Below the pieces are notes generated by a model. The model was not told the origin of the DNA, did not search any database, and saw only the letters and a program-made list of their open reading frames with translations. The position numbers and the translations under genes were made by a program. A stretch of DNA of 64,000 bases from Atherinomorus stipes (taxonomy: Eukaryota > Chordata > Actinopteri > Atheriniformes > Atherinidae): the NCBI GenBank assembly GCA_023101725.1, contig JALJCO010010564.1, positions 310,001 through 374,000 on the forward strand, given 5' to 3'. How positions within the stretch are numbered: the first letter of the stretch is position 1; every line of letters begins with the position of its first letter. Positions 63,072-64,000 of the stretch are shown here, one piece after another.

Positions 63072-64000
63072 ACTTCAGTCCGGCTTTTGGAACAACCAAT
63101 AGCAGTTAATCAGCTGATCTCAGGGCTCTGGGTGGCGTGTGAAACTGTACTAAATCACTGAGGTATGAGGGCGCTAGGGAGTGCAGGCATTTGAAAACAA
63201 TAACTAAAACGTTAAAATCAACACGAAAACGGACCGGGAGCCAGTGTAGGGTGTGTAGAACTGGGTTGATGTGATCACGTCTCTTGGTTCGTGTCAGAAG
63301 ACGAGCTGCGGCATTTTGAACATACTGTAAGCGCTGCGTGAGTCTGATCCAGACCGATATACAGAGCATTACAATAGTCCAGCCTTGATGATATGAATGC
63401 ATGTATAGTTTACTGGAAACCACATCATTTAGTAGATTTTTATAGCCTAAACAGTACTACATCGCACTTTCCCGATGCGTGCTGATGCGAGTTTGCTACA
63501 CTACAGTACCCATGGCGTTCAGCATCTACTCCACCAATAATGCAAACGTAGAAGAAGAAATTAGCGGATTACATTGTGCTAAGATCGAACGAGCTGCGGA
63601 CAAACCGGGACAAACACAAGAGAGGTTGGCTATGAATTTAAAGAAAGAAAGAAAGAAAAAGACAACGTGCGATCTTGTCTACAGAGGCTTCTGTCGTGTC
63701 ATGAACTAGCAAGGACGCACGCGCTTTGCAGCAGCTACAGTAGATGTTCTACTGTTTAGGCTATAAAAACATTAAATGATGTTGTTTCCAGTAAATTCTG
63801 GACGCTACCCACTCAGGACACTCGGATTACATTGGACGAGCAGTACAGAGGAATACTGACAAGTTTTTGTGGACTTTTATGGACCTTTTTGGTTCAGTTG
63901 CCGATGAACTCCATCATATGAAAGTTGGGGGGAAATGAAAATCTGTCCGATCTCTGGCTGCATTTGAGATATTAAAAAGTGCTGCAGAGTCTTGCTCAGC

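Overview
The window is a stretch of teleost fish nuclear genome. This rests on the gene content (four exons of a vertebrate DOC2-type double-C2 gene with GT-AG introns) and on the dense fish-type repeats (Tc1, hAT and TTAA-flanked DNA elements, L1/L2-like LINE fragments, tRNA-like SINEs, simple repeats). No prokaryotic, RNA-gene or CRISPR features are visible.

Gene content. One protein gene is supported. It lies on the + strand from 1949 to 21684 and is the 3' part of a DOC2 gene, closest to doc2b from memory of the family. The four exons are 1949-2106, 13890-13971, 18394-18490 and 21551-21684. They join in phase to about 156 residues covering essentially the whole C2B domain, with all five Ca2+-coordinating aspartates, the polybasic patch and the C-terminal WHxL motif. 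The upstream exons (N-terminus and C2A) lie before the window.

Layout. 1-1948: intron with a hAT-like element that ends 28 bp before the first exon. 2107-13889: a large intron with a fragmentary TTAA element, a LINE interrupted by a Tc1 copy that itself carries a MITE, a hAT element filled with a 1.5 kb minisatellite, an L1 fragment and a Tc1 MITE. 13972-18393 and 18491-21550: introns with a hAT MITE, TTAA elements, a foldback element with a LINE fragment, and a compact 87-bp hairpin. 21685-22771: probable 3' UTR and flank. 22772-52700: no recognisable exon; several TTAA-flanked long-inverted-repeat elements, three large foldback structures, hAT MITEs with nested insertions, SINEs and a Tc1 element with a broken transposase. 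52701-64000: a three-layer nest in which a TTAA element is split by a LINE fragment, itself split by a 9.75 kb LTR element. The two 372-bp LTRs look identical by eye and are flanked by a 4-bp target duplication, but the interior has no recognisable gag, pol or env.

DOC2 proteins are soluble Ca2+ sensors for vesicle fusion. The repeats are unrelated to that role, except that the hAT insertion at 741-1920 sits close enough to a splice acceptor to matter. All family assignments are from reading the sequence; no database search was run.
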